DNA of 64,000 bases from Rhodococcoides kyotonense (GTDB taxonomy: Bacteria; Actinomycetota; Actinomycetes; Mycobacteriales; Mycobacteriaceae), in NCBI RefSeq assembly GCF_900188125.1, contig NZ_FZOW01000007.1, positions 62,001-126,000 of the forward strand, written 5' to 3'. This document shows, piece by piece, positions 44,707-52,069 of the stretch. The first letter of the stretch is position 1; each line of letters starts with the position of its first letter. Under the pieces are notes generated by a model that did not search any database, was not told the origin of the DNA, and saw only the letters and a program-made list of their open reading frames with translations. The translations under genes were made by a program, and so were the position numbers.

Positions 44707-45512
44707 GCGGTGCGCTGACCTATCTCTATGTACCAGGGACCATGCCCGAGCGGTTCGACAAGGCCCTCGCTTCCGGGGCAGATGCCGTCGTACTGGATCT
44801 CGAAGACGCAGTTGCGTTGAACGACAAAGAATCTGCCCGACGCACGGCCGCCGAGTGGGTCTCGCAGTGCATGCCTGGTGCCGTCGAGATCTGGGTGCGC
44901 GTCAATCCTGGTGATCTCGAGGATGTTAGGGCGGTTGCTCATTCTCGGTTGACGGGTGTGTGGTTGCCGAAGGTGGGGTCGGCTGCTGAGGTCTCAGAGG
45001 TTGCCGACCTGTTGGCCGAGATCAGCCCGCACGCAGCGATTTCGGCGATGATCGAGACGGCGGGCGGGGTGTTCGACGCACTGTCGATCGCGCGTGCACC
45101 CCGCGTGAGGTTCCTGCAGATCGGCGAAGTGGATCTGGCTGCGGATCTCGGTGTGGACGGTTCGGATGATTCCCTACTGTTCGCGCGGAGTCACGTCGTC
45201 GCGGCATCGGTGGCGGCTGGCATCGAGCCGCCGCTCGCAGCGGTGTCGCGCAATTTTCGCGATCTGGATGCGTTCGAAGCTGATACCCGGAAGCTCGCTG
45301 GCCTCGGGTTCGTCGGGCGGGCGTGCATCCATCCCGCGCAGGTCTCAGTGTCGCGGGAGGTGTTCGTGCCCGATGAGGCTCAAATCTCGGAGGCCGAAGC
45401 CGTCCTCGCAGCTCTCTCTGGAACGGGAGTCGCCGTCGACTCGCGGGGTTTCTTGATCGACGAAGCCGTCGCCCGGCAAGCCAGGCGGGTCATGGAGCTC
45501 CGCCCCTCGTGA
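44703..45512 (+). CDS. CitE-like beta-hydroxyacyl-CoA lyase (HpcH/HpaI family)
   Basis: 269 residues, GTG overlapping the dehydrogenase stop. The Mg2+ aldolase motifs are ADAVVLDLEDAVA, WVRVNP, SAMIETAGGVFDA, LQIGEVDLAADLG and RACIHPAQV. It would cleave a hydroxyacyl-CoA such as citramalyl- or malyl-CoA to acetyl-CoA or propionyl-CoA plus an oxo acid. It is the last gene of the operon; its TGA is in the first arm of palindrome H8. Confidence 0.9.
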   Translation: MSGALTYLYVPGTMPERFDKALASGADAVVLDLEDAVALNDKESARRTAAEWVSQCMPGAVEIWVRVNPGDLEDVRAVAHSRLTGVWLPKVGSAAEVSEVADLLAEISPHAAISAMIETAGGVFDALSIARAPRVRFLQIGEVDLAADLGVDGSDDSLLFARSHVVAASVAAGIEPPLAAVSRNFRDLDAFEADTRKLAGLGFVGRACIHPAQVSVSREVFVPDEAQISEAEAVLAALSGTGVAVDSRGFLIDEAVARQARRVMELRPS

Positions 45513-45550
45513 GTGTTTATGTATAGAGGGCTATAGATAAACACTCACGA
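45497..45550. terminator. Composite palindrome H8 between convergent genes
   Basis: Arms 45507-45526 and 45531-45550 pair at 19 of 20 positions (outer TCGTGAGTG, inner TATAG, loop AGGG). GCTCCGC at 45497-45503 is the same GC-TCC-GC core as in H2. The CitE stop lies in the left arm, and the VapC stop is at the inner end of the right arm. Likely a bidirectional terminator. Confidence 0.75.
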
Positions 45551-45917
45551 TGTCGACGAGGCTTTCGATGCCGACGAGATCCGAGGCGTTGCGCGTCAGT
45601 AGTCGTGCGCCATGCGCATGTGCAGTGGCTGCGATCATCAGGTCGAAGGCTCGCGCCTGGGGTCGACGACCGCTCGCACGCACGGCCGCTGCAAGCTGAC
45701 CGTAGCTTCGCGACACTGTGTCGTCGACAACCAGAGGCTCGAAGGCTCGCTCGACAGCTACGAGTCTTTGGAGCCGAAGCGCGCGCTGCTCCGGCGTTGC
45801 AGCAACCAGGACACCGAAGTGCAACTCCGCAAGTGTGATTGCGCTGATCGCCAGTTCCCCCTCGATCTCGTCGATCGAATCCCCGATGACCACGCTCGTA
45901 TCGAGAATCGACTTCAT
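45531..45917 (-). CDS. vapC: PIN-domain toxin (VapC type)
   Basis: 128 residues. The PIN nuclease acid residues are in ILDTSVVI (Asp), ITLAELHFG (Glu), ARAFDLMIAATA (Asp) and LLTRNASDL (Asp). It is expected to be an RNase held inactive by the antitoxin encoded just upstream, to which it is coupled by ATGA. The last codons (VSVYL) and the stop lie in palindrome H8. Confidence 0.9.
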   Translation of the reverse strand: MKSILDTSVVIGDSIDEIEGELAISAITLAELHFGVLVAATPEQRALRLQRLVAVERAFEPLVVDDTVSRSYGQLAAAVRASGRRPQARAFDLMIAATAHAHGARLLTRNASDLVGIESLVDIVSVYL

Positions 45918-46159
45918 CGCTCCCACGGATCCTGAACGTCGTCGTCGACGCCATGGAGGTCGTCGGACAGGGTCGGGTCGGAGGCCGACTCGAAGACGTC
46001 GGCGATATCGCTGAAGCTCTGCCATTGTTTCCGGGCGGTGGGCCCCAAGACCGCGCTCGGACGCCCCGCGACAGTGATCAGCAGGGTTTCACCTGCCTCG
46101 GCACGCTTCACGTAGTCCGACGCGTGCTGTCGTAGTTCCTTCAGACCGATCGTGTCCAT
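45914..46159 (-). CDS. vapB: Phd/YefM-type antitoxin
   Basis: 81 residues. The DNA-binding N-terminus is DTIGLKELRQHASDYVKRAE followed by AGETLLITVAGRPSAVLGP, the Phd/YefM pattern. The C-terminus is acidic and probably disordered until it wraps the toxin. A 16-bp palindrome lies 9 bases upstream of the start codon, consistent with autorepression by the complex. Confidence 0.88.
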   Translation of the reverse strand: MDTIGLKELRQHASDYVKRAEAGETLLITVAGRPSAVLGPTARKQWQSFSDIADVFESASDPTLSDDLHGVDDDVQDPWER

Positions 46160-46167
46160 ACGACACG

Positions 46168-46183
46168 GTAGCACCTGTGCTAC
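46168..46183. promoter_or_regulatory. Toxin-antitoxin operator palindrome
   Basis: GTAGCAC-CT-GTGCTAC, perfect 7-bp arms, immediately upstream of the antitoxin start. Position and symmetry fit autoregulation by the Phd-type protein. Confidence 0.6.
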
Positions 46184-46237
46184 ATAAGCGACGGAACTTT
46201 TCCGCAAGCCAAGGCGCATACACAAGTCAAGAAAGGG

Positions 46238-46795
46238 CTACCTCGACCCGCCACAATGCGCGGCCGCCCGCGCAGACCCCTCGATCGGGTTGTCGTAGGT
46301 AACCACCAGCAGCACGGCCGCTGGGTCCGAGATCGAGCGCAGCCGGTGCGGCGTGTTGGCGTCGAAGTACACGCTGTCACCGGACTCGAGAACCGTGACC
46401 CGACCGGGAATCTCGAACTCCGCAGTGCCCGAGTGCACGAAAACGAACTCCTCCCCCGGGTGGTCCATGAACCTGCGACCCTTGGACGCCGAAGGGTGAA
46501 CAACGAAAGGCTGCATCGCTTTACCGACCTGCGAAGGCGCGATCGGAGAGTAGCCCGGCGCAGCATCGGACAGCCGAGAAATTGTCATCGACCCGCTGTC
46601 GACTTCATCCGAAAACAGTTGGCCCACATCGGCATCGAGTGCAGACGCAATCTTGAGTGCCACGGAGATCGAGGGTGTACTGACCCCTCTTTCGACTTTG
46701 GACAGATAGCTCTTGGTCAACCCCGTGCGCTCTGCCAGATCGTCGAGCGTCAAACCTGCCCCACGCCGGTGAGTTCGTAGAAATGCCGCGGCCAT
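46238..46795 (-). CDS. XRE-family regulator with C-terminal cupin domain
   Basis: 185 residues; the ATG at 46795 is chosen for AAGGA 5 bases upstream. The XRE helix-turn-helix is LTLDDLAERTGLTKSYLSKVERG (about 15-70). The cupin barrel begins near residue 105 and contains HPGEEFVFVHSGTAEFEI and DSVYFDANTPHRLRS, with a likely metal or ligand pocket. It diverges from the aldolase/DapA operon and probably regulates it through palindromes in the shared gap. Confidence 0.92.
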   Translation of the reverse strand: MAAAFLRTHRRGAGLTLDDLAERTGLTKSYLSKVERGVSTPSISVALKIASALDADVGQLFSDEVDSGSMTISRLSDAAPGYSPIAPSQVGKAMQPFVVHPSASKGRRFMDHPGEEFVFVHSGTAEFEIPGRVTVLESGDSVYFDANTPHRLRSISDPAAVLLVVTYDNPIEGSARAAAHCGGSR

Positions 46796-46858
46796 CGCCA
46801 TCCTTCTGTCGATACTTGGTGTCCCCACACTACTTCTTGCGCTTCTGCGACCCAATAT

Positions 46859-46871
46859 GACACAGTGTGTC
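46859..46871. promoter_or_regulatory. Palindrome in the XRE/aldolase intergenic region
   Basis: GACACA-G-TGTGTC is a perfect 13-bp palindrome. ATGACAC at 46857-46863 is repeated in inverted form as GTGTCAT at 46886-46892. Together they make a likely binding site for the divergent XRE-cupin regulator. Confidence 0.55.
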
Positions 46872-46907
46872 CTGTAGGTGACCGAGTGTCATTGCGAGGA
46901 GGAACAG

Positions 46908-47699
46908 ATGGCGGACACGATGCACGCAAGCAAGCACGAACTCATGGCCGAAGCCGAGAGACAGATGAACACCGAGGTCACTCCAGGCGACTGGACCCCG
47001 CGGCAGAAGATTGCGCTGACCTGCAGAGCCCTGTTCGACGCGGGCCATGACTCCGGTCTCGCCGGTCAGATCTCGACCCGAGCCGAAGAGCCGGGGACCT
47101 TTATCACCCAGCGCTTGGGCCTGGGGTTCGACGAGATCACCGAGGACAACCTCCTGGTCGTCGACGAAGACCTCAACGTCCTCGATGGTGAGGGAATGGC
47201 CAATCCCGCCAACAGGTTTCACAGCTGGATCTATCGCGCCCGACCCGATGTCAACTGCATCGTCCATACTCATCCCCTGTACGCCACGGCGTTGTCGATG
47301 CTCGAGATCCCGCTCGTGGTGTCGCAGATGGATATCGCTCCGCTGTACGACGACTGCGCGTTTCTTGCCGACTGGCCCGGCGTACCTGTGGGTAACGAAG
47401 AGGGCGAGATCATCTCGGCCGCACTCGGAGACAAGCGGGCAATCCTGCTGGCGCATCATGGCCAACTCGTCGTCGGAAATACCATCGAGGAAGCGTGTTC
47501 GCTCGGCCATCTGATCGAGCGCGCCGCACGACTGCAGTTGCTCGCTATGTCGGCCGGTGTGATAGCGCCGTTGCCACCACGTCTGGCGAAAGAAGCCCAC
47601 GATTGGACCCTGCGGCCCCGTCGTAGCGAAGCCAATTTTGCGTACTACGCCCGAAAGGCATTGCGTAACCATCCCGACGCCATTTCCGGCGCTCGGTGA
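46908..47699 (+). CDS. Class II aldolase/adducin-family protein
   Basis: 263 residues; the ATG at 46908 follows a very good GAGGAGGAACA site. Zinc ligands are the HTH of CIVHTHPLYATAL and the HH of LLAHHGQLVVGN. The fold is that of L-fuculose-phosphate aldolase and related ketoacid decarboxylases or aldolases. It is coupled to a DapA-like gene, and both probably act on the same oxo-acid or sugar-acid intermediate. Confidence 0.88.
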   Translation: MADTMHASKHELMAEAERQMNTEVTPGDWTPRQKIALTCRALFDAGHDSGLAGQISTRAEEPGTFITQRLGLGFDEITEDNLLVVDEDLNVLDGEGMANPANRFHSWIYRARPDVNCIVHTHPLYATALSMLEIPLVVSQMDIAPLYDDCAFLADWPGVPVGNEEGEIISAALGDKRAILLAHHGQLVVGNTIEEACSLGHLIERAARLQLLAMSAGVIAPLPPRLAKEAHDWTLRPRRSEANFAYYARKALRNHPDAISGAR

Positions 47700-47725
47700 C
47701 CACTCCCAGGAAACGAGACATCGAC

Positions 47726-48610
47726 ATGACAGACATTCGCGGAATCGTCGCGTACCCGATCACCCCATTCGACCGCGAGACCGGAGCGTTCGATCCGAAG
47801 CCGTTGCACAGCCTGCTCGACTCCATGATCACGAGCGGTGTCGACGCGATCGCGCCCCTCGGGAGTACCGGCGAAAGTGCGTATCTCTCCGATACGGAGT
47901 GGGAGGCCGTTGCACGCGAAACAGTGGCCTACGTGGACCGTCGGGTTCCAACGGTCGTCGGCGTGTCCGACCTGACCACTGGCGGAGCGCTGAAGCGAGC
48001 CCGCATCGCCGCCGAAGCAGGCGCTGATGCGGTGATGATTCTGCCCACGTCGTACTGGCATCTCGACGAGCGTGAGATCCGTGAACACGTCACCACCGTT
48101 GCCGACTCCATCGGCATTCCGACAATGATCTACAACAACCCCGCAACCACCGGGATCGACATGACGCCGGAGTTTCTCGTCGAACTCGTCTCCGCTGTCG
48201 AGGGCATCACGATGATCAAGGAGTCGACAGGCGATATCACGCGCATGAATCGCATTCGTGAACTCGGTGGTGGAGAAATTCCGTTCTTCAACGGCAGCAA
48301 TCCTTTGGCCGCCAAAGCATTCGAGGCAGGCGCGAGCGGTTGGTGCACGGCCGCGCCCTGTCTCGCCGCCGAACAGGTCGTCGAGTTCTGGCGACGCCTG
48401 CGGTTGGGCGAGTCCGATTCTGCTGCAATGCTTTTTCAGCAGATCGAGCCGCTGCTGAATGCGATCGTCAGTCGAGGGCTGCCGTCTACGGTCAAGGACG
48501 GGTTGCAGCTTCTCGGAATCGACGCCGGTGTCCCCCGTCGCCCATTACTTCCTCTCGACGACGCAACCCGAGCTACCCTGTCCGACGCCCTCGAGCTCGC
48601 ACGTCCCTAG
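47726..48610 (+). CDS. Dihydrodipicolinate synthase/N-acetylneuraminate lyase family protein
   Basis: 294 residues counted from the ATG at 47726; an in-frame GTG at 47696 would overlap the aldolase stop and add 10 residues. The active site is complete: T48-G49-E50 in PLGSTGES, Tyr136 in MIYNNP and Schiff-base Lys165 in MIKESTGD. Context argues against lysine biosynthesis and for aldol cleavage or dehydration of a catabolic oxo acid. The gene ends shortly before the convergent AurF-like gene. Confidence 0.9.
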   Translation: MTDIRGIVAYPITPFDRETGAFDPKPLHSLLDSMITSGVDAIAPLGSTGESAYLSDTEWEAVARETVAYVDRRVPTVVGVSDLTTGGALKRARIAAEAGADAVMILPTSYWHLDEREIREHVTTVADSIGIPTMIYNNPATTGIDMTPEFLVELVSAVEGITMIKESTGDITRMNRIRELGGGEIPFFNGSNPLAAKAFEAGASGWCTAAPCLAAEQVVEFWRRLRLGESDSAAMLFQQIEPLLNAIVSRGLPSTVKDGLQLLGIDAGVPRRPLLPLDDATRATLSDALELARP

Positions 48611-48653
48611 CAGCACCCTGCGTCGACGCATGTCGATTTGCGTGGCTGGAGCG

Positions 48654-49643
48654 TCAGTCCCGCACCGACCGGTCCGGCTCACCCCGGAACCTGGAGACGG
48701 GCCCGTCGATACGGAGTTTCTTCCACAAGTATCTCGATACCCGGTTCATCATCCCGAGTTCCGAGGCAAGCATGCGCACATCGCCGAAGTACGACTGCAG
48801 CTGATCGCTGCCGACCGGACCGTCCCAGTACGCCTCCTTGACGACTGCGCGCGGAATACCCAAGTCCGACGCCAATTTTCGCGGAGGTGCCATGATCACC
48901 CCGGCGAGCCATCGCATGATCACAGGCGTCGACACGGCAACGAGCCACTTGGTGAACCGACTCTGATTCGGATAGTGCTGACGCAGAAAGTGATGCGCGA
49001 ACGAGATGTGCCGCGCTTCCTCTGCGATGTGAATCTCCATGGTGCGCAACATCGCCGGCGGAACTTCGTCGCCCTGACGGATGACTTCCTTCTGCCAGTG
49101 ATCGATCGGTTCCTCACCGGCGAGGATGCCCACGAAAAAGATCAGCGGCAACGACGCACCGAGCATGCCAATGTACGGCGACGCCAGCCGAAAGTCCTTC
49201 CGCATCCCTGGGACGTCGGCACCGGAACGGTTCACCAACTCCTGAAACATCTGAATGTGGTTGCACTCCTCGGTGATTTCGTGGAGGCAGTAGCGGAATT
49301 CGAGCGAGTTGTTCGGCATCGCCACGATGAACTGCATCATTCCGCGAATGAGGATGCTCTCGAACGCGGCGCCGACTTTGACCGCGTTGATCTGAATGTG
49401 GTGACCCACCTCGATCTGCCGAGCGCGCGGCAGGTTTCGATACCACCCGGTCCCGCCGAGCGGGTGGTACTCCGGCAGAACCCACCTCGGATCGTCCGAC
49501 GTCATCTGAAACTCGTCGCTGTCCCAGTCGATGTCCAGGTAGGGGTCGAAATTGCGACGCACCGACCCCTCGGACAGCACGTCCAACATCTCCCGATAGG
49601 CCTCGACGGGAAGCCGATTCTTCGAGGGAGTAACTGTAACCAT
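48654..49643 (-). CDS. Second AurF-like diiron N-oxygenase
   Basis: About 329 residues; a GTG at 49655 is an alternative start. It is clearly paralogous to the protein at 5642: LSEGSVRRNFDPYLDIDWDS, FESILIRGMMQF, TEECNHIQMFQE, AGEEPIDHWQ and HIAEEARHISFAHHFLR carry the same iron ligands. Both end in a similar RFRGEPDRS tail. No reductase gene is adjacent, so it may share the FprB encoded at 6720. The upstream DNA has GTAAC-N4-GTTAC (49720-49733), a possible regulator site. Confidence 0.87.
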   Translation of the reverse strand: MVTVTPSKNRLPVEAYREMLDVLSEGSVRRNFDPYLDIDWDSDEFQMTSDDPRWVLPEYHPLGGTGWYRNLPRARQIEVGHHIQINAVKVGAAFESILIRGMMQFIVAMPNNSLEFRYCLHEITEECNHIQMFQELVNRSGADVPGMRKDFRLASPYIGMLGASLPLIFFVGILAGEEPIDHWQKEVIRQGDEVPPAMLRTMEIHIAEEARHISFAHHFLRQHYPNQSRFTKWLVAVSTPVIMRWLAGVIMAPPRKLASDLGIPRAVVKEAYWDGPVGSDQLQSYFGDVRMLASELGMMNRVSRYLWKKLRIDGPVSRFRGEPDRSVRD

Positions 49644-49719
49644 GTCGCCGTGCACCTCGTCCCGGTTGTGCGTTTACCGTGCTCACAGGCGATCGATCGC
49701 AAAACAAGCACGCTTGCTG

Positions 49720-49733
49720 GTAACTGAGGTTAC
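49720..49733. promoter_or_regulatory. Inverted repeat upstream of the second AurF gene
   Basis: GTAAC-TGAG-GTTAC, 77 bases upstream of the start codon on the minus strand. Short but symmetric; a regulator site is possible. Confidence 0.3.
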
Positions 49734-49756
49734 ACACACATCAGGCAGCTGCGCTA

Positions 49757-49814
49757 CCCGTGCGTGCGTAGTTGGCCTCCAGACAAACTACGCACGCACG
49801 GGCGCCGCAGGCGC
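49757..49814. terminator. Palindrome H9 with conserved loop
   Basis: 17-bp perfect arms at 49757-49773 and 49786-49802, loop GGCCTCCAGACA, followed by a mini-hairpin with GCA triloop (49802-49814). It lies just past the stop codon of the minus-strand aztD-like gene. Loop and layout match H10. Confidence 0.75.
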
Positions 49815-49816
49815 AT

Positions 49817-51040
49817 TTATCCGGTGACGCCGGTCAGCTCGTTCGGCGTCTGCGCCAGCTCGGCCGAGACCGTTACCGCACCGGTCGACAGATCCACGGC
49901 GTGGATCTCGTTGGTTGCCGGCTCGGAGACGTACGCAGTCCCGTCCTGGACGAACAGAGCCGGACGCGGCTCCTGCCACTTGATCGGCTCTTCCCACGCG
50001 GCGACGACCGGAATCGTCTGCGTGACGGCCTTCGTGTTCACGTCGATGACGTGCAGCGCGCCGTCGGTTCCGAGGACGATCGCCTCCCCTGCCGGTCCAC
50101 GTCCGAGCGAGCGGAATGTGTAACTGGTGCCGAGATCCACGAGTGTCAGCTCGCCGGACACCGTGTCGGTGAGGGACACACGCGTCGGGCGCTCGAGTTC
50201 CGCGTCGGGATCGACCTTGTAGTCGCCGAGCAGCACCGGCGAGCTTTCGTCGCCCGCCTGGTTGCCGATCCGGCCGTATGCGTCGGGACTCTGCACCTTG
50301 GTGATCGCGCCGTCACGGTAGATCAGCAGACCGTCCTCGCAGCCGACGACCACGGTCTCGTTCGCGGCAACGGCTTCACCGTGGACGCCCGGGCATTCTT
50401 CGTTGCGCACGATCTCCTTGCGGTCCGCGTCCAGCACGACGATGCCGGTGCGCTCGTCTTCGTTGCCGATCGTGGTCAGTAGCGAGCCGTTCGAAAGCTC
50501 CACGGCGACACCATGATGCGCTTCCGGCGTCGTGTAGCGCTCCGCTTCCGGCTTGCCACCGTCGAGCAGCGCCGCGGAGTCGAAGACGTCGACGTTGCCG
50601 GTGCCGTCGTCGAACAGCACGGTCTTGCCGTCGTGGCGCACGACGTGGCCAGGCGTGGTCGCATCGAACTTGACGTCGGTCAATACGGGCGTCGACGTGA
50701 AGTGCTCCGATCCCTCGCTCCACGTTCCCGCGTCCAAGGCAGTGAAAGCGCCCGATCCACTGACGAACACATGGCGTCCGTCACCGGCTGGATTGAGCCG
50801 GGTGAAGCCGTCGATACCGGTGATGTCGTCGACGGTCTCGAGTGTCGCCGCGTCGAGAATCAGGACGCCGCCGTCGTAGCTGGTGGCGATGCGAGGCGTC
50901 GCCGAGGAGTTCGTCTGCGCTGCAGGAGATTCAGCTGATGCATCAGCTGTCGTTTCGGAGGAGCAGGCGGCCAGGAGGGCCACCGAAGTACCCAGCGCGA
51001 CGGCTGCGCCAAGTGTGCGAGATGAGCGAATTGTCTTCAT
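49817..51040 (-). CDS. aztD: AztD-like periplasmic zinc metallochaperone, second copy (lipoprotein)
   Basis: 407 residues. The signal peptide ends in LLAAC, Cys26. The rest is an AztD-type beta-propeller: RIATSYDGGVLILDAATLETVDDI, DGRHVFVSGSGAFTALDAG, EAHHGVAVEL, CPGVHGEAVAANETVVVGCEDG and a YVSEPATNEIHAVDL blade. The paired Cys (CPG and GCED) and His residues are typical. AztD delivers zinc to the binding protein AztC. It differs considerably from the other aztD at 52066 and lacks its His-rich loop. It has its own upstream region. Confidence 0.85.
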   Translation of the reverse strand: MKTIRSSRTLGAAVALGTSVALLAACSSETTADASAESPAAQTNSSATPRIATSYDGGVLILDAATLETVDDITGIDGFTRLNPAGDGRHVFVSGSGAFTALDAGTWSEGSEHFTSTPVLTDVKFDATTPGHVVRHDGKTVLFDDGTGNVDVFDSAALLDGGKPEAERYTTPEAHHGVAVELSNGSLLTTIGNEDERTGIVVLDADRKEIVRNEECPGVHGEAVAANETVVVGCEDGLLIYRDGAITKVQSPDAYGRIGNQAGDESSPVLLGDYKVDPDAELERPTRVSLTDTVSGELTLVDLGTSYTFRSLGRGPAGEAIVLGTDGALHVIDVNTKAVTQTIPVVAAWEEPIKWQEPRPALFVQDGTAYVSEPATNEIHAVDLSTGAVTVSAELAQTPNELTGVTG

Positions 51041-51128
51041 GGCATCAGAAGTACAGGGCTTCGTAAACGCATGTCAAAGGGTGTAGTGCATACAAATGCA
51101 TGTGTCACAACAGGTTTGGCGCTCCGCA

Positions 51129-51184
51129 CCTGTGCGCGCAAAGTTGGTCTCCAGACAAACTTTGCACGCACGGGCGCGCTAGCG
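51129..51184. terminator. Palindrome H10 with conserved loop
   Basis: Arms 51129-51145 and 51158-51174 pair at 16 of 17 positions including one G-T pair. The loop GGTCTCCAGACA differs from that of H9 by one base. Near the loop two base pairs differ from H9 in both arms at once. A small GCGC-TA-GCGC hairpin follows. It lies at the 3' end of aztC. Confidence 0.75.
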
Positions 51185-52069
51185 CACTAACCCTTCGGCG
51201 ATCGCCGTCGAATTGAAGTCCATCATGTCCAGATATGTCGGCGCCTCGGAGTTCTCGTCACCCAAGGATTCCGTGAACAGCTTCACGACGCTTATCTCGA
51301 CACCGGCTTCCGACGCCATCACCTGTGCCAATCGGTCGGGTTGCGACGAGTCGACGAAGATCGTGGGGACCCCCGCATCCCGCACTGTCCCTGCGAGTTC
51401 CGACAGATCCGATGCGCTCGGCGACGCCAATGTCGTACCACTGGGAATCACTGCCCCGATCACCTCGAAACTGTAGCGATCGGCGAGGTAGCCGAACACA
51501 TGATGATTCGTCACCAGCTTGCGGTTCTGGATCGGTGCGAATCGGTCCGACATCCGCGCATCCAAGTCCGCGAGCTCGGCGTCGTACTCCGCCACTGCCG
51601 CATCGACATTCACACCCAGCGCCGTCGATACGGCATCCCCGATCAAGCCGACAGCCGTCCGCATTCGCTGCGGATCGGTCCAGATGTGCGGGTCCTCGGC
51701 CCCGCTCGACTGTCCCGTCACGTACTGCACCGGGTCCACCCCTGGCCCGACTTCGAGAATGTCGATCCCCTCCGACCGTGCCGCGTCGATCGTCTTCGCG
51801 ACACCTTCTTCGAGCCCGAGGCCGTTCACGATCATCAGCTCCGCAGACTCGACTTTCGCCGCCTCTGCAGCTGATATCTCGAACGAATGCGGATCCGAGT
51901 TCGGCGGCATCAACACCAGCACGTCGGCCTGGTCCCCCACGATATTCGACGTGATATCGCCCAGAATGTTCGTGGTCACCACAACAGTCGGCTTGCCCGA
52001 CGCCTCGGCATCGCTACAGCCTGCGAGCACAGCCAACAGTGGAAGCGCCAGTAGCATCAGTCTTTTCAT
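51179..52069 (-). CDS. aztC: AztC zinc-binding lipoprotein (ZnuA-like cluster A-I binding protein)
   Basis: 296 residues. Lipobox VLAGC with Cys18. Zinc ligands are the His of PPNSDPHSFE, the His of AEDPHIWTDP, the His pair in LVTNHHVFGYLADRY and an Asp in IFVDSSQ. The His-rich loop of ZnuA is absent, as is typical of AztC, which gets zinc from AztD. The ATG overlaps the aztD stop (ATGA). It passes zinc to the AztB permease. Confidence 0.92.
   Translation of the reverse strand: MKRLMLLALPLLAVLAGCSDAEASGKPTVVVTTNILGDITSNIVGDQADVLVLMPPNSDPHSFEISAAEAAKVESAELMIVNGLGLEEGVAKTIDAARSEGIDILEVGPGVDPVQYVTGQSSGAEDPHIWTDPQRMRTAVGLIGDAVSTALGVNVDAAVAEYDAELADLDARMSDRFAPIQNRKLVTNHHVFGYLADRYSFEVIGAVIPSGTTLASPSASDLSELAGTVRDAGVPTIFVDSSQPDRLAQVMASEAGVEISVVKLFTESLGDENSEAPTYLDMMDFNSTAIAEGLVR

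Noticed and set aside
47726..48610. Assignment of the DapA-like gene to lysine biosynthesis
   Set aside because: It is coupled to a class II aldolase under a cupin-type regulator, and family members in such contexts are catabolic lyases.
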